DNA of 64,000 nucleotides. Origin: Streptomyces mobaraensis. Lineage in GTDB: Bacteria; Actinomycetota; Actinomycetes; Streptomycetales; Streptomycetaceae. This document shows positions 36,863 through 45,815 of the stretch, piece after piece. The translations under genes and the position numbers were made by a program. Every line of letters starts with the position of its first letter. Positions within the stretch are counted from its first letter, which is position 1. The notes under the pieces are model-generated. The model did not search any database. It saw only the letters and a program-made list of their open reading frames with translations, and was not told the origin of the DNA. The DNA is taken from the NCBI RefSeq assembly GCF_020099395.1, contig NZ_CP083590.1:4526001-4590000 (forward strand). The letters run 5' to 3'.

Positions 36863-37081
36863 TGACGTACTCCCGGTTGCTGTCGGTCCCCGAATTCCTA
36901 CCTCAGCTTCGCGCGCGGCTTCCCCGGTCCCCAGTGCGAAACGTCATGAAACCGGCGGGACTTAGGGCCCGGGGGTGGTGACTTCAACATAGCTGACCAG
37001 CGGAAACGAATCTCCCCCGGGACGTTGGTCACATCCTGGGGGAGATTGGGTCACGAACGGGAGGCGGGCGGAGTGATCAGC

Positions 37082-38302
37082 TCAGCTCATCCGCTCGATC
37101 ACCATCGCCATACCCTGGCCGCCGCCCACGCACATCGTCTCCAGCGCGAACTGCTTGTCGTGGAACTGGAGCGAGTTGATGAGCGTGCCGGTGATGCGCG
37201 CGCCCGTCATGCCGAAGGGGTGGCCGACCGCGATGGCGCCGCCGTTGACGTTGAGCTTGTCGATGTCGATGCCCAGGTCGCGGTAGGACGGGATGACCTG
37301 CGCGGCGAACGCCTCGTTGATCTCGACGAGGTCGATGTCGCCGATGGTCATGCCGGCCCGCTTGAGCGCCTGGCGGCTCGCCTCGACCGGGCCGTAGCCC
37401 ATGATCTCGGGGGAGAGGGCGGAGACGCCGGTGGAGACGATCCGGGCGAGCGGGGTGAGGCCCAGCTCGCGCGCCTTGGTGTCGGACATGATCACCAGGG
37501 CGGCGGCGCCGTCGTTCAGCGGACAGCAGTTGCCGGCCGTGACCAGGCCGTCCGGGCGGAAGGACGGCTTGAGGCCGCTGACGCCCTCCATGGTGACGCC
37601 CGCGCGCGGACCGTCGTCCTTCGCGACGACCGTCCCGTCCGGGGTGGTCACCGGGGTGATCTCGCGCTCCCAGAAGCCGTTGGCGAGGGCCTGCTCGGCG
37701 AGGTTCTGCGAGCGGACGCCGAACTCGTCCATCTCCTCGCGGGTGATGCCTTTGAGCCGGGCGAGGTTCTCGGCCGTCTGCCCCATCGCGATGTAGGCGT
37801 CCGGGACGAGGCCGTCCTCGCGCGGGTCGTGCCAGCCCTCCCCGCCCTGCTCGGCGCGGGCCGCGGTGCGGGCCTCGGCGTCGGCGAACAGCGGGTTGTG
37901 GGTGCCGGGCATGCCGTCCGACGTGCCGTTGACGGACCGGGACACCATCTCGACGCCCGCCGAGAGGAAGACGTCGCCCTCGCCCGCCTTGATGGCGTGG
38001 AAGGCCATCCGCGAGGTCTGGAGCGACGAGGCGCAGTAGCGGGTGATCGTGGTGGCGGGCAGGTGGTCCATGCCCATCTGCACGGCGACGATCCGGGCGA
38101 GGTTGTGACCCTGCTCGCCCCCGGGCAGGCCGCAGCCGAGCATCAGGTCGTCGATCTCGCGCGGGTCCAGGCCGGGGACCTTGTCGAGGGCGGCCTGGAT
38201 GATCGTGGCGGTCAGGTCGTCCGGCCGCAGCTCCTTCAGCGAGCCCTTGAAGGCCCGGCCGATGGGGGAACGAGCAGCTGAGACGATCACGGCTTCGGGC
38301 AT
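37082..38302 (-). CDS. Acetyl-CoA C-acetyltransferase (thiolase)
   Basis: A 406-residue thiolase of the FadA/AtoB type for acetoacetyl-CoA or beta-oxidation. The acylated cysteine is in RYCASSLQT, the GHP histidine is in [16 protein letters not shown], and the C-terminal active cysteine is in [16 protein letters not shown] 38302 follows GGAG by five bases; an overlapping GTG directly before it is less likely. Monocistronic. Unlike the thiolase at 21520 it has the complete degradative/biosynthetic thiolase signature set. Confidence 0.95.
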   Translation of the reverse strand: MPEAVIVSAARSPIGRAFKGSLKELRPDDLTATIIQAALDKVPGLDPREIDDLMLGCGLPGGEQGHNLARIVAVQMGMDHLPATTITRYCASSLQTSRMAFHAIKAGEGDVFLSAGVEMVSRSVNGTSDGMPGTHNPLFADAEARTAARAEQGGEGWHDPREDGLVPDAYIAMGQTAENLARLKGITREEMDEFGVRSQNLAEQALANGFWEREITPVTTPDGTVVAKDDGPRAGVTMEGVSGLKPSFRPDGLVTAGNCCPLNDGAAALVIMSDTKARELGLTPLARIVSTGVSALSPEIMGYGPVEASRQALKRAGMTIGDIDLVEINEAFAAQVIPSYRDLGIDIDKLNVNGGAIAVGHPFGMTGARITGTLINSLQFHDKQFALETMCVGGGQGMAMVIERMS

Positions 38303-38435
38303 CACGGCTCCAGTCGGCGCGACGGCAGGACTCCGGTGAAGTTACCCGCACGTAAGGTCAAGGTCACGGGGCGGCGGCTGTGATGTGACTCATGGCCGTC
38401 GGGCCGGGTGACGGCGGCGGGCTGTCCGTCCATTG

Positions 38436-38590
38436 TCGCTCCGCGCCGGGTGTCGCGGCTGCGCCGCTCGTCCTCAAGCGCCGGACGGGCTGAATCAGCC
38501 CGTCCGGCGCTTGAGGACAGCGCCCGCAGGGCGCTTCGGGGTGCGGGGGCAGGGCCCCCGCAGGAAACGGAGAAAGGGAGGGTCCGGGGC
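38436..38590. repeat. Mosaic palindromic repeat, copy B
   Basis: Shares with copy A the blocks tcgcggctgcgccgctcgtc, the long palindrome TCCTCAAGCGCCGGACGGGC with its inverse at about 38476-38519, GCGGGGGCAGGGCCCCCGC, and the end block gggtccggggct that runs into the stop codon of the minus-strand gene. It likely forms a very stable stem of more than 20 base pairs. Confidence 0.85.
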
Positions 38591-39636
38591 TACCTCCCCA
38601 CCCGGTGCCACACATGGTGCCGCTCCGGCCCGTCCCCCGGTCCCTCCGGCCCCTCCGGGGGCGGAAGCTGCCGGCGCCGGCGGTGCTTGAGAAGCGCCCA
38701 GCGCCCCCGAGCCGCGGCCGTGACCTCCGTGCCGCCCTCGGCCGCCGCCTGGGCCGCGGCCCGGGCCACCGGCAGGATGCCCTCGCGGCGGGCGGCGTCC
38801 GGCCGCTCCTCGTCCTCCGGCCACAGCCCGAGCGCGGCGCAGAGCGTGGGGAGGACGGCCATGGCGGCGGTCGCGTAGCCCTCCGCCGAGGGGTGGTAGT
38901 TGTCGGGGCCGAACAGTTCGCGCGGGTTGGACTCGAACTCGGGGCCGAGGAGGTCGCCCAGCGAGACCGAGCGCCCGCCCGCCTCCAGCACCCCTATCGT
39001 CTGGGCCGCCGCGAGCTGGCGGCTCAGCCGCCGGGCCAGCCAGCGCAGCGGCTGGTAGACGGGTTCGATGGTGCCGAGGTCGGGGCAGGTGCCGACCACG
39101 ACCTCGCAGCCCGCCTCGCGGAGCCTGCGCACGGCCTCCGACAGCAGCCGGACCGAGCGGGCGGCGGGCACGCGGTGGGTGACGTCGTTGGCGCCGATCA
39201 TGATCACGCAGACGTCGGGTGCCCGGTCGTGGCCGGACAGCAGCAGGGTGACCTGTCGCTCCAGGTCGTAGGACTGGGCGCCGGAGAGCGCCACGTTCCG
39301 TAGGTCCACCGGCCGTTCCGCGACCGCCGCCAGCCCGGTGGCCAGCAGGGCGCCGGGCGTCTGCCGGGGCCGGTGGACGCCTTTGCCGGCGGCCGTGGAG
39401 TCGCCCAGCATGCCGAGGACCAGGGGTTCGTTCCCGGCCCGGTGGACGAACGCCGACCCGTAGCGGCCGTCCGCCTGCGGCGGGGTGTCGTGGTTGCCGC
39501 CGACGACCCGCCGGGCCAGTGCCACCTCGGTCAGCAGCAGCCCCAGGGCCGCCCCGCCCAGCAGCCCGATGCCGCCGCCTCCGTACGCCGCCGCCGCCGC
39601 GATCCGTCGCGCTGCCCTCGCCCTCGACATGGACAT
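38590..39636 (-). CDS. SGNH/GDSL hydrolase, membrane-anchored or secreted
   Basis: A 348-residue esterase/lipase-type protein. The first 45 residues contain Arg residues and a Gly/Ala/Leu-rich hydrophobic segment (signal or anchor). Block I with the catalytic serine is GMLGDSTAAGKG, block III is MIGANDVTH, and block V is DNYHPSAEGY with the Asp-His pair. After about residue 265 there is an Ala/Arg/Pro-rich tail. ATG 39636 has GGAGGAG upstream. It is divergent from the cystathionine beta-synthase gene, a common neighbour in Streptomyces. Confidence 0.88.
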   Translation of the reverse strand: MSMSRARAARRIAAAAAYGGGGIGLLGGAALGLLLTEVALARRVVGGNHDTPPQADGRYGSAFVHRAGNEPLVLGMLGDSTAAGKGVHRPRQTPGALLATGLAAVAERPVDLRNVALSGAQSYDLERQVTLLLSGHDRAPDVCVIMIGANDVTHRVPAARSVRLLSEAVRRLREAGCEVVVGTCPDLGTIEPVYQPLRWLARRLSRQLAAAQTIGVLEAGGRSVSLGDLLGPEFESNPRELFGPDNYHPSAEGYATAAMAVLPTLCAALGLWPEDEERPDAARREGILPVARAAAQAAAEGGTEVTAAARGRWALLKHRRRRQLPPPEGPEGPGDGPERHHVWHRVGR

Positions 39637-39819
39637 AAGGCGGGTCTCCTCCCGCTCCACGAGCGCTGTGCACCCTTGCTCGACCGTGTTGATGGCTACG
39701 TGCCCCGAGCACCGGCCAGTGCAACGCGTCACTGGTGCACTCGGCCCTCGAATCGTCCGAATAGGCTGGTTGTACGGGCACGCGACGAACCGCTAGTGCC
39801 CCCGACCGCGGAGACCACC

Positions 39820-41205
39820 GTGCAGTATCACGATTCGATGATCGAGCTCATCGGGAACACCCCGCTCGTGAGGCTCAACAGCGTGACCGAGGGCATCAAG
39901 GCGACCGTGCTGGCCAAGGTCGAGTACTTCAACCCCGGCGGTTCGGTCAAGGACCGCATCGCCGTGCGGATGATCGAGGCCGCGGAGAAGTCCGGTGAGC
40001 TGAAGCCGGGCGGCACCATCGTCGAGCCGACGTCGGGCAACACGGGCGTGGGCCTCGCGATGGTGGCCCAGCAGAAGGGCTACAAGTGCGTCTTCGTCTG
40101 CCCGGACAAGGTGTCCCAGGACAAGATCAACGTGCTGCGGGCCTACGGTGCCGAGGTCGTCGTCTGCCCCACCGCCGTCGACCCGGAGCACCCGGACTCG
40201 TACTACAACGTGTCCGACCGGCTGGTCCGTGAGATCCCCAACGCCTGGAAGCCCGACCAGTACAGCAACCAGAACAACCCGCTGTCGCACTACCACTCCA
40301 CCGGTCCCGAGGTGTGGGAGCAGACCGCGGGCAAGATCACGCACTTCGTCGCGGGCGTGGGCACCGGCGGCACGATCAGCGGCACCGGCCGGTACCTGAA
40401 GGAGGTCAGCGGCGGCAAGGTCAAGGTCGTCGGCTCGGACCCCGAGGGCTCCGTCTACAGCGGCGGCTCCGGCCGCCCGTACCTGATCGAGGGCGTCGGC
40501 GAGGACTTCTGGCCGACCGCCTACGACGGCACGGTGACCGACGAGATCATCGCGGTGTCCGACAAGGACGCCTTCCAGATGACCCGCCGCCTCGCCCGCG
40601 AGGAGGGGCTGCTGGTCGGCGGCTCCTGCGGCATGGCGGTCGTCAGCGCGCTGCGCCTGGCGGAGCGGCTGACCGAGGACGACGTGGTGGTCGTCCTGCT
40701 GCCGGACAGCGGCCGCGGCTACCTCAGCAAGATCTTCAACGACGAGTGGATGGCGGACTACGGCTTCCTGGAGGAGCCGGGCGACGCCGCCCGCGTCGGC
40801 CACGTGCTGCGGCGCAAGGACGGCGGCCTGCCCTCGCTGGTGCACATGCACCCCGAGGAGACCGTCGGCGAGGCGATCGAGGTGCTGCGCGAGTACGGCG
40901 TCTCGCAGATGCCGATCGTCAAGCCGGGCGCCGGGCACCCGGACGTGATGGCCGCCGAGGTCATCGGCTCGGTCGTGGAACGGGAGCTGCTGGACGCGCT
41001 GTTCACCCAGCGCGCCTCGCTCTCCGACCCGCTGGAGAAGCACATGAGCGCGCCGCTGCCGCAGGTCGGCTCCGGCGAGCCGGTCGGCGACCTGATGGCC
41101 GTGCTGGGCACGGCGGACGCGGCGATCGTGCTGGTCGACGGCAAGCCGACCGGTGTGGTGAGCCGTCAGGACCTGCTGGCGTTCCTGGCGGAGGGCAGCA
41201 AGTAG
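39820..41205 (+). CDS. cbs: Cystathionine beta-synthase
   Basis: PLP enzyme condensing homocysteine and serine to cystathionine for reverse transsulfuration, 461 residues. The catalytic domain (about 1-320) contains the PLP lysine in NPGGSVKDRI and the phosphate/substrate loops EPTSGNTGVG and GTGGTISGTG. The C-terminal part (about 340-455) has two CBS motifs (PSLVHMHPEETVGEAI and a second starting SAPLPQVGSGEPVGDLM), giving the regulated form. GTG 39820 has GGAG seven bases upstream. An inverted repeat at 41244-41284 follows. Confidence 0.95.
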   Translation: MQYHDSMIELIGNTPLVRLNSVTEGIKATVLAKVEYFNPGGSVKDRIAVRMIEAAEKSGELKPGGTIVEPTSGNTGVGLAMVAQQKGYKCVFVCPDKVSQDKINVLRAYGAEVVVCPTAVDPEHPDSYYNVSDRLVREIPNAWKPDQYSNQNNPLSHYHSTGPEVWEQTAGKITHFVAGVGTGGTISGTGRYLKEVSGGKVKVVGSDPEGSVYSGGSGRPYLIEGVGEDFWPTAYDGTVTDEIIAVSDKDAFQMTRRLAREEGLLVGGSCGMAVVSALRLAERLTEDDVVVVLLPDSGRGYLSKIFNDEWMADYGFLEEPGDAARVGHVLRRKDGGLPSLVHMHPEETVGEAIEVLREYGVSQMPIVKPGAGHPDVMAAEVIGSVVERELLDALFTQRASLSDPLEKHMSAPLPQVGSGEPVGDLMAVLGTADAAIVLVDGKPTGVVSRQDLLAFLAEGSK

Positions 41206-41694
41206 TCCGCGGCCCGGCCCGGGTCGGGTCGGGGACGGCCGGCGGAGCCCGTCGGAACCGGTGTGAGCCGGGCCGGCGGGCTCCGTCGCGCTCCGAGGCC
41301 GTTCGGGGCCGCGCTCCGGGCCGTCAGCGGTCGTGCTCCGGGCGGCCCTCAACCGGTCGCGCTCCGGGCCGTTCGGGAGCCGTCAACGCCCGCGCCCGTC
41401 CCGTAAAAGGAACGTATGTGTCACGCGACGGCAGCACGGACTTAACACGGCCCCGCCACACTGGAGGCGTGCCGCGGGGGCGGAAGCGCCCCGGACGGCA
41501 CATCGGTGCGACGGCGGGACTTCCGGAGCGGCTCCCGGACTCCACGGCCGTCCGGACGCGGTGACCGGCGCCCTACGGCCCGGGCCGCGTCCCCGCGGGG
41601 GACCGCCGCCGTCCCGGCCCCGGGCTCGGCCCGGGGTGCGGCGGCCCCCGCGCAGTCCTTCCCCCGGGTCACCGGCGGCCCGGTGGACGGCCCG
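41206..41694 (+). other. Intergenic region after cystathionine beta-synthase
   Basis: A stem formed by GGAGCCC (41244-41250) and GGGCTCC (41278-41284) is the likely terminator. A 48-codon frame at 41418-41564 starts GTG with AAAAGG upstream and contains a TTA codon, but it has no recognisable product, so I do not call it a gene. The rest is GC-rich sequence with repeats of gctccgggc. Confidence 0.45.
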
Positions 41695-42126
41695 TCAGTC
41701 CCACTCCGAGCCGTCGCGGCCCTGGTTCCGCTGCCACGGGAACGCGTGCAGCACGTGCACCGCGTTGACCCCCACGATCCCGGCCCAGGTCACCAGCAGA
41801 CCGGCCAGCCCGGCGCTGCCCACACCGATCGCGGACAGCGGGATCGCCAGCACCAGCGTCACCGTCGCGAAGCCGAAGCGCTCGCCGAAGGTGCCGAACT
41901 CGCCGCCCGCGCCGGGCTTCCCGCCGCGCGCGGCCGTCATCTGCTGCTCGGCGGCCTGGCGGCGCAGCCGGCGCGCCACCGCGCCGTCGAGCTTGTCCTC
42001 CACCTTCTCCAGGAAGGAGTCGACGAGCTCCGCCTCGTAGTCGGCGCCCAGCTCCTTGCGGGCCTGGAGGGACGCGTCGAGGTCCTTCTTGAGGTCGGGC
42101 TTCAGATCAGGGTCGTGGCCGGTCAT
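41695..42126 (-). CDS. Small integral membrane protein
   Basis: A 143-residue protein. The N-terminal 85 residues are charged and helical (LKPDLKKDLDASLQARKELG). Two hydrophobic segments follow at about 87-108 (FGFATVTLVLAIPLSAIGVG) and 110-128. Family not recognised. The soluble helical region followed by a two-helix hairpin resembles other conserved Streptomyces membrane proteins of unknown role. It is divergent from the acyl-CoA synthetase gene by about 100 bases. Confidence 0.75.
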   Translation of the reverse strand: MTGHDPDLKPDLKKDLDASLQARKELGADYEAELVDSFLEKVEDKLDGAVARRLRRQAAEQQMTAARGGKPGAGGEFGTFGERFGFATVTLVLAIPLSAIGVGSAGLAGLLVTWAGIVGVNAVHVLHAFPWQRNQGRDGSEWD

Positions 42127-42227
42127 GGCGACAACGGTACGGTCGGCCCGTGGCCCCCGTCGGTGGGGGCAGCACCAGTATCCGCAGTGGGGCCGCCCCC
42201 GGGGCGGCTCCGTGGAAGGAGCAGCCC

Positions 42228-43631
42228 GTGACAGCCGCCCTCCTGTCGTCCCTCACCGACGGCGACACCGCCGACCGGCCGGACGCCCTCTCCTTCGCCG
42301 GACGGACCCTCTCCCGCGAGGACCTGCTCGGCGCCGCGGGGGCCGTGGCGCACCGGATCGCCGGCGCGGCCTGCGTCGCCGTCCGCGCGACGGCGACGGC
42401 CGAGACGGCCGTCGCGGTCGTCGGCGGACTGCTCGCCGGGGTGCCCGTGGTGCCGCTGCCGCCGGACGCCGGGCCCGTCGAACGGCGGCACATCCTGCGC
42501 GACTCCGGCGCCGAGCTCGTCCTCGGCGGGGAGGCGGAGGACGGCGATGGCGACGGCGGCGACGGTGTCGCGTCCGTCCCCGTCGACATCCGGGAGCGGG
42601 CCGACCACCCCGAGCGGGCGGCGGACCCGGACCGTCCGGCGCTGATCCTCTACACCTCCGGCACCACCGGCGCCCCCAAGGGCGTGCTGATACCGCACGA
42701 CGCGATCACGGCCTGCCTCGACGGGCTCGCCGACGTCTGGCAGTGGACGGCGGAGGACACCCTGGTCCATGGGCTGCCGCTGTTCCACGTGCACGGGCTC
42801 GTCCTCGGCGTGCTGGGCGCGCTGCGCACGGGCTGCCGGCTGGTCCACACCGGGCGGCCGACCCCTGAGGCGTACGCGGCGGCGGGCGGCAGCCTGTACT
42901 TCGGCGTGCCGACGGTGTGGTCCCGCGTCGTCGGCACGCCCGACGCGGCGCGGCGGCTGGCCGGGGCGCGGCTGCTGGTCTCCGGCAGCGCCGCGCTGCC
43001 CGCGCCGGTCTTCCGTGAGCTGGAGGCGCTGACCGGGCAGCGGCCCGTCGAGCGGTACGGCATGACGGAGACGCTGATCACCGTCGCCGCGCGGGCGGAC
43101 GGGGAGCGGGTGCCCGGACGCGTCGGCGTGCCGCTGCCGGGGACGCGCACCCGGATCGCGGCCGTCGAGGACGGCGGCGGCATCGGCGAGCTGGAGGTGT
43201 CCGGCCCCACCCTCTTCTCCGGGTACCTCGGCCGCCCCGAGGACACGGCCCGCGCCCACACCGCGGACGGCTGGTTCCGCACCGGCGACATCGCCGCGCT
43301 GGATCCCGACGGCACCCACCGCATCGTCGGCCGCGCCTCCACGGACCTCATCAAGTCCGGCGGGTACCGGATCGGCGCCGGCGAGGTGGAGAACGCGCTG
43401 CTCGACCACCCGGCGGTGGCCGAGGCGGCCGTCGTCGGGCTGCCGCACGACGACCTCGGCCAGGAGATCGTCGCGTATGTGGTGGCGGAGGGCGTGACGG
43501 AACAGGCGCTGATCGACTTCGTGGCCGGTCAGCTGTCCGTGCACAAGCGGCCGCGCCGGGTCCGGTTCCTGGAGGCGTTGCCGCGCAACGCCATGGGCAA
43601 GCCGCAGAAGAAGCTGCTGGAGGGGTTGTAG
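42228..43631 (+). CDS. Acyl-CoA synthetase, malonyl-CoA synthetase (MatB)-like
   Basis: ANL ligase of 467 residues. Motifs are LILYTSGTTGAPKGVLIPH, the MatB-type segment LPLFHVHGLVLGVLGALRTG, the adenine motif RYGMTETLI, WFRTGDIAALDPDG and the catalytic lysine in NAMGKPQKK. The RYGMTETL segment and the compact length resemble MatB enzymes that activate malonate or methylmalonate, though that assignment is inference. GTG 42228 has AAGGAG six bases upstream. If it makes malonyl- or alkylmalonyl-CoA it could feed the PKS 10 kb away, but the genes are not in one operon. Confidence 0.85.
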   Translation: MTAALLSSLTDGDTADRPDALSFAGRTLSREDLLGAAGAVAHRIAGAACVAVRATATAETAVAVVGGLLAGVPVVPLPPDAGPVERRHILRDSGAELVLGGEAEDGDGDGGDGVASVPVDIRERADHPERAADPDRPALILYTSGTTGAPKGVLIPHDAITACLDGLADVWQWTAEDTLVHGLPLFHVHGLVLGVLGALRTGCRLVHTGRPTPEAYAAAGGSLYFGVPTVWSRVVGTPDAARRLAGARLLVSGSAALPAPVFRELEALTGQRPVERYGMTETLITVAARADGERVPGRVGVPLPGTRTRIAAVEDGGGIGELEVSGPTLFSGYLGRPEDTARAHTADGWFRTGDIAALDPDGTHRIVGRASTDLIKSGGYRIGAGEVENALLDHPAVAEAAVVGLPHDDLGQEIVAYVVAEGVTEQALIDFVAGQLSVHKRPRRVRFLEALPRNAMGKPQKKLLEGL

Positions 43632-43652
43632 GGGCGCCGGCCCGGCCGGTGG

Positions 43653-43670
43653 CTGCATAATTCCATGCAG
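43653..43670. promoter_or_regulatory. Candidate RpiR operator
   Basis: CTGCAT-AATTCC-ATGCAG is a perfect six-base inverted repeat about 50 bases upstream of the RpiR-family gene. A related sequence (TGCAGAAGTTCTATTCA) lies over the hutU start site at about 47261-47277. Confidence 0.5.
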
Positions 43671-43718
43671 AGCCCGGGCCCGGTGAATGGCCCGGGGCGG
43701 ACGGGAGAGGAAGAGCGG

Positions 43719-44570
43719 ATGACGGAGACCGGCGCGGCACCGGAGGCCACCGCACGGCTGCAGAAGCTCTTCGAAGGGCACCGGCTGACGCCCACCCAGC
43801 GCCGCATCGCCCACTGCATGGTGCGCCGGGCCGCCGACGCGCCCTTCCTCTCCAGCGTGGAACTGGCCGAACTCGCCGGCGTGAGCCAGCCGTCCGTGAC
43901 CCGCTTCGCCGTGGCCCTCGGCTTCGACGGCTACCCGGCGCTCCGCCGCCACCTCCGGGAGGCGGTCCCGGCGGCGCCGGAGACGGCACCGGCCACGGAG
44001 AACGCGTACCAGCAGGCGGTCCACGCCGAGATCGACAACCTGCGGCACCTCGCCTCGCTGCTCGCCGACCCCGAGCCCGTCGCCCGCGCCGGGCGGTTGC
44101 TGGCCGCGTCCCGGCCGCTGCCCGTGCTGGGCCTGCGCGCCGCTGGCGCCCAGGCCGCCGGCTTCACCTACTTCGCCCGCAAGGTGCACCCCGACGTCCG
44201 GCTGCTCGACGAGGGCGGCAGCCTCCTCGTCGACCGCCTCGACGCGGCGGTACGGGCCGGCGCGAGCGTCCTGCTGTGCTTCGCGCTGCCCCGCCACCCG
44301 CGCGAGGTCGTCGAGGCGCTGGAGTACGCGCGGAGCACGGGCCTCACCGTCGTCACCGTCGCCGACTCCACCTTCGCCCCGGTGGCCCGCCACAGCGACC
44401 TCCTGCTGCCCGCCGCTGTGGGCACCGGCCTGGTCTTCGACACCGCCTGCGCGCCGATGCTGCTGGGACGGGTGCTGCTGGAGGCGATGTGCGACGCCCT
44501 GCCCGACGCGCAGGCGCGGCTGGAGGAGTTCGACGCGAAGGCGGCGGTGCGGGGGCTTTTCACGGAGTGA
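43719..44570 (+). CDS. MurR/RpiR-family transcriptional regulator
   Basis: A 283-residue regulator. The N-terminal helix-turn-helix (about 15-85) contains ELAELAGVSQPSVTRFAVALGFDGYPALRRHL. The C-terminal SIS domain (about 110-270) contains LPVLGLRAAGAQAAGFTYF and binds small ligands in this family. ATG 43719 has GAGAGGAAG upstream; an ATG at 43665 lies inside the candidate operator. Proximity to the hut genes and a similar sequence at the hutU promoter suggest it controls histidine degradation, which is inference. Confidence 0.88.
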   Translation: MTETGAAPEATARLQKLFEGHRLTPTQRRIAHCMVRRAADAPFLSSVELAELAGVSQPSVTRFAVALGFDGYPALRRHLREAVPAAPETAPATENAYQQAVHAEIDNLRHLASLLADPEPVARAGRLLAASRPLPVLGLRAAGAQAAGFTYFARKVHPDVRLLDEGGSLLVDRLDAAVRAGASVLLCFALPRHPREVVEALEYARSTGLTVVTVADSTFAPVARHSDLLLPAAVGTGLVFDTACAPMLLGRVLLEAMCDALPDAQARLEEFDAKAAVRGLFTE

Positions 44571-44577
44571 CGTGAGG

Positions 44578-44727
44578 TCAGCGGGCCTGCATGCCCGCGG
44601 CCGTGTGCTGCGGCGTTTGCGCGCCGGCTTCCGTCGCCGACCCCAGGACGCTCATCAGCCCTGTCAGTACCAGCGCCACCACCGCGACCGCTGCGCGTCG
44701 CCTCAACCCCCGCTTGTCGACCGGCAT
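44578..44727 (-). CDS. Small secreted peptide, 49 residues
   Basis: Reads MPVDKRGLRRRAAVAVVALV, then a hydrophobic LTGLMSVLG segment and a short polar end (ATEAGAQTPQHTAAGMQAR). The layout is a classic signal peptide with a positively charged start, a hydrophobic core and an Ala-rich cleavage zone, leaving a mature part of only about 15-18 residues. GGAGG lies nine bases upstream of ATG 44727. It is convergent with the RpiR gene, whose stop is seven bases away. Function unknown. Confidence 0.55.
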   Translation of the reverse strand: MPVDKRGLRRRAAVAVVALVLTGLMSVLGSATEAGAQTPQHTAAGMQAR

Positions 44728-45212
44728 TTCCGCGTGCCTCCGCTCGTTGTTCCGCTCCCGTGCGCTGCTTTGACGGTAGCGGGGTCAGAGGCGCGTACAC
44801 GTCATACCGGGGCGCTCAGCGGTGGGTGATACCGGGGTATGACGTTGCTGTCATCGTTCGGTCATGTGGGGTGCCCCGGCCCCGCCCTTTCACCGTTTCT
44901 TGCGGGGGCCGGCCCCCGCACCCCCGAAACCGCGCTCCGCGCGGTTGTCCTCAAACTCCCCCAGAGGGGGTGCCCCCAGACGGGCTGGAGTGGGCGCCCT
45001 ATTCAGCCCGTTGGGGGTCCCCCTCTGGGGGAGTTTGAGGACGAGCGGCGAAGCCGCGAAAGGGGGTCTGGGGCGCAGCCCCAGGAATCGGCGAAGGGGC
45101 GGGTCCGGGGGCACAGCCCGCCGCAGGCGCCCCCGCCCGGTCATCCTCAGCTTCTCCTCAGATTCGCCCGCTACCCTGCCCGCGGAATTCAGCCGATGTG
45201 AGGAGGTTTCCG
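44728..45212. other. Spacer occupied mainly by repeat copy C
   Basis: Apart from the repeat (about 44876-45145) no gene is apparent. Open frames crossing the repeat are products of its palindromes. The promoter of the small peptide gene should lie near 44735-44800. Confidence 0.5.
44876..45145. repeat. Mosaic palindromic repeat, copy C (longest)
   Basis: A long, nearly symmetrical copy. The left half has gccccggccccgcccttt and GCGGGGGCCGGCCCCCGC, then cgcgctccgcgcg and TCCTCAAACTCCCCCAGAGG. The right half has the inverse CCTCTGGGGGAGTTTGAGGA, cgaagccgcga, ctggggcgcagccccag and gcgggtccgggggcacagcc. It contains all blocks found in copies A, B and D. Confidence 0.85.
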
Positions 45213-45815
45213 ATGGGACGTGGACACTGCGCGCTGGCCCGCGTAGCGGTGATCGTGCGAGCACCAGCCGCCCCCCTGTGGTGGCTCGGCCTGCTGGCGG
45301 CCGGCATCGGCGCCACCCTCCCCGGCCTCACCGGCCGCCGCGTCGGCCTGCTCGCCGGAGCGGCCCTGTTCCTGGCGGCCGCCACCGCCGCGTTCACGGC
45401 CCGACGGAAGCGCTACGCGCACTTCGCGCACGCCGCGTCGCGGGCGGGCAAGGCGGTGTACCTCCAGGACCGCGCGGTGACCGTGCGCAGCTGGCACCGC
45501 GGCCGCCGCTGGTGGCTCGCACTCGCCTTCCCGGCCGCCGTCGCCTCCTCCCTCGTAGCCCCCGGCACCGCCGGCCTGGCGATGGCCGGCCTGGGCGCGG
45601 GCCTGTGGGCGAAGGCCCAGTGGCTGGGCGGGCTGGAGCGCCGGGCGGAGGCGTTGTTGTGGGTGCGTACGGAGTGGGCGAAGGGCAGCCCGGCCGGCAA
45701 GCGGGTCCGCGGCTATCTGACCACCGGCCTCGCGGCGGGCGACGCCGCCCCGGGCGGAGCCCGCCGTCCCCGGCACCCCGCCGGCCGCCGCCCGGCGGTC
45801 AGCGCAGCCCGCTGA
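45213..45815 (+). CDS. Hypothetical membrane protein
   Basis: A 200-residue protein with hydrophobic segments at about 22-42 (WWLGLLAAGIGATLPGL), 45-63 (GLLAGAALFLAAATAAF), 103-120 and 122-138, suggesting three or four membrane helices, and a basic Pro/Arg-rich tail. ATG 45213 has GAGGAGG upstream. The 3' end overlaps the convergent decarboxylase gene by 17 bases. Family unknown. Confidence 0.7.
   Translation: MGRGHCALARVAVIVRAPAAPLWWLGLLAAGIGATLPGLTGRRVGLLAGAALFLAAATAAFTARRKRYAHFAHAASRAGKAVYLQDRAVTVRSWHRGRRWWLALAFPAAVASSLVAPGTAGLAMAGLGAGLWAKAQWLGGLERRAEALLWVRTEWAKGSPAGKRVRGYLTTGLAAGDAAPGGARRPRHPAGRRPAVSAAR

Noticed and set aside
41418..41564. 48-codon frame with an AAAAGG site and a TTA codon after cystathionine beta-synthase
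   Set aside because: The product is Arg/Pro/Gly-rich without features. I could not separate it from chance without comparative data.
44839..45201. Open frames across repeat copy C
   Set aside because: They arise from the palindromic repeat and reappear wherever the repeat occurs.
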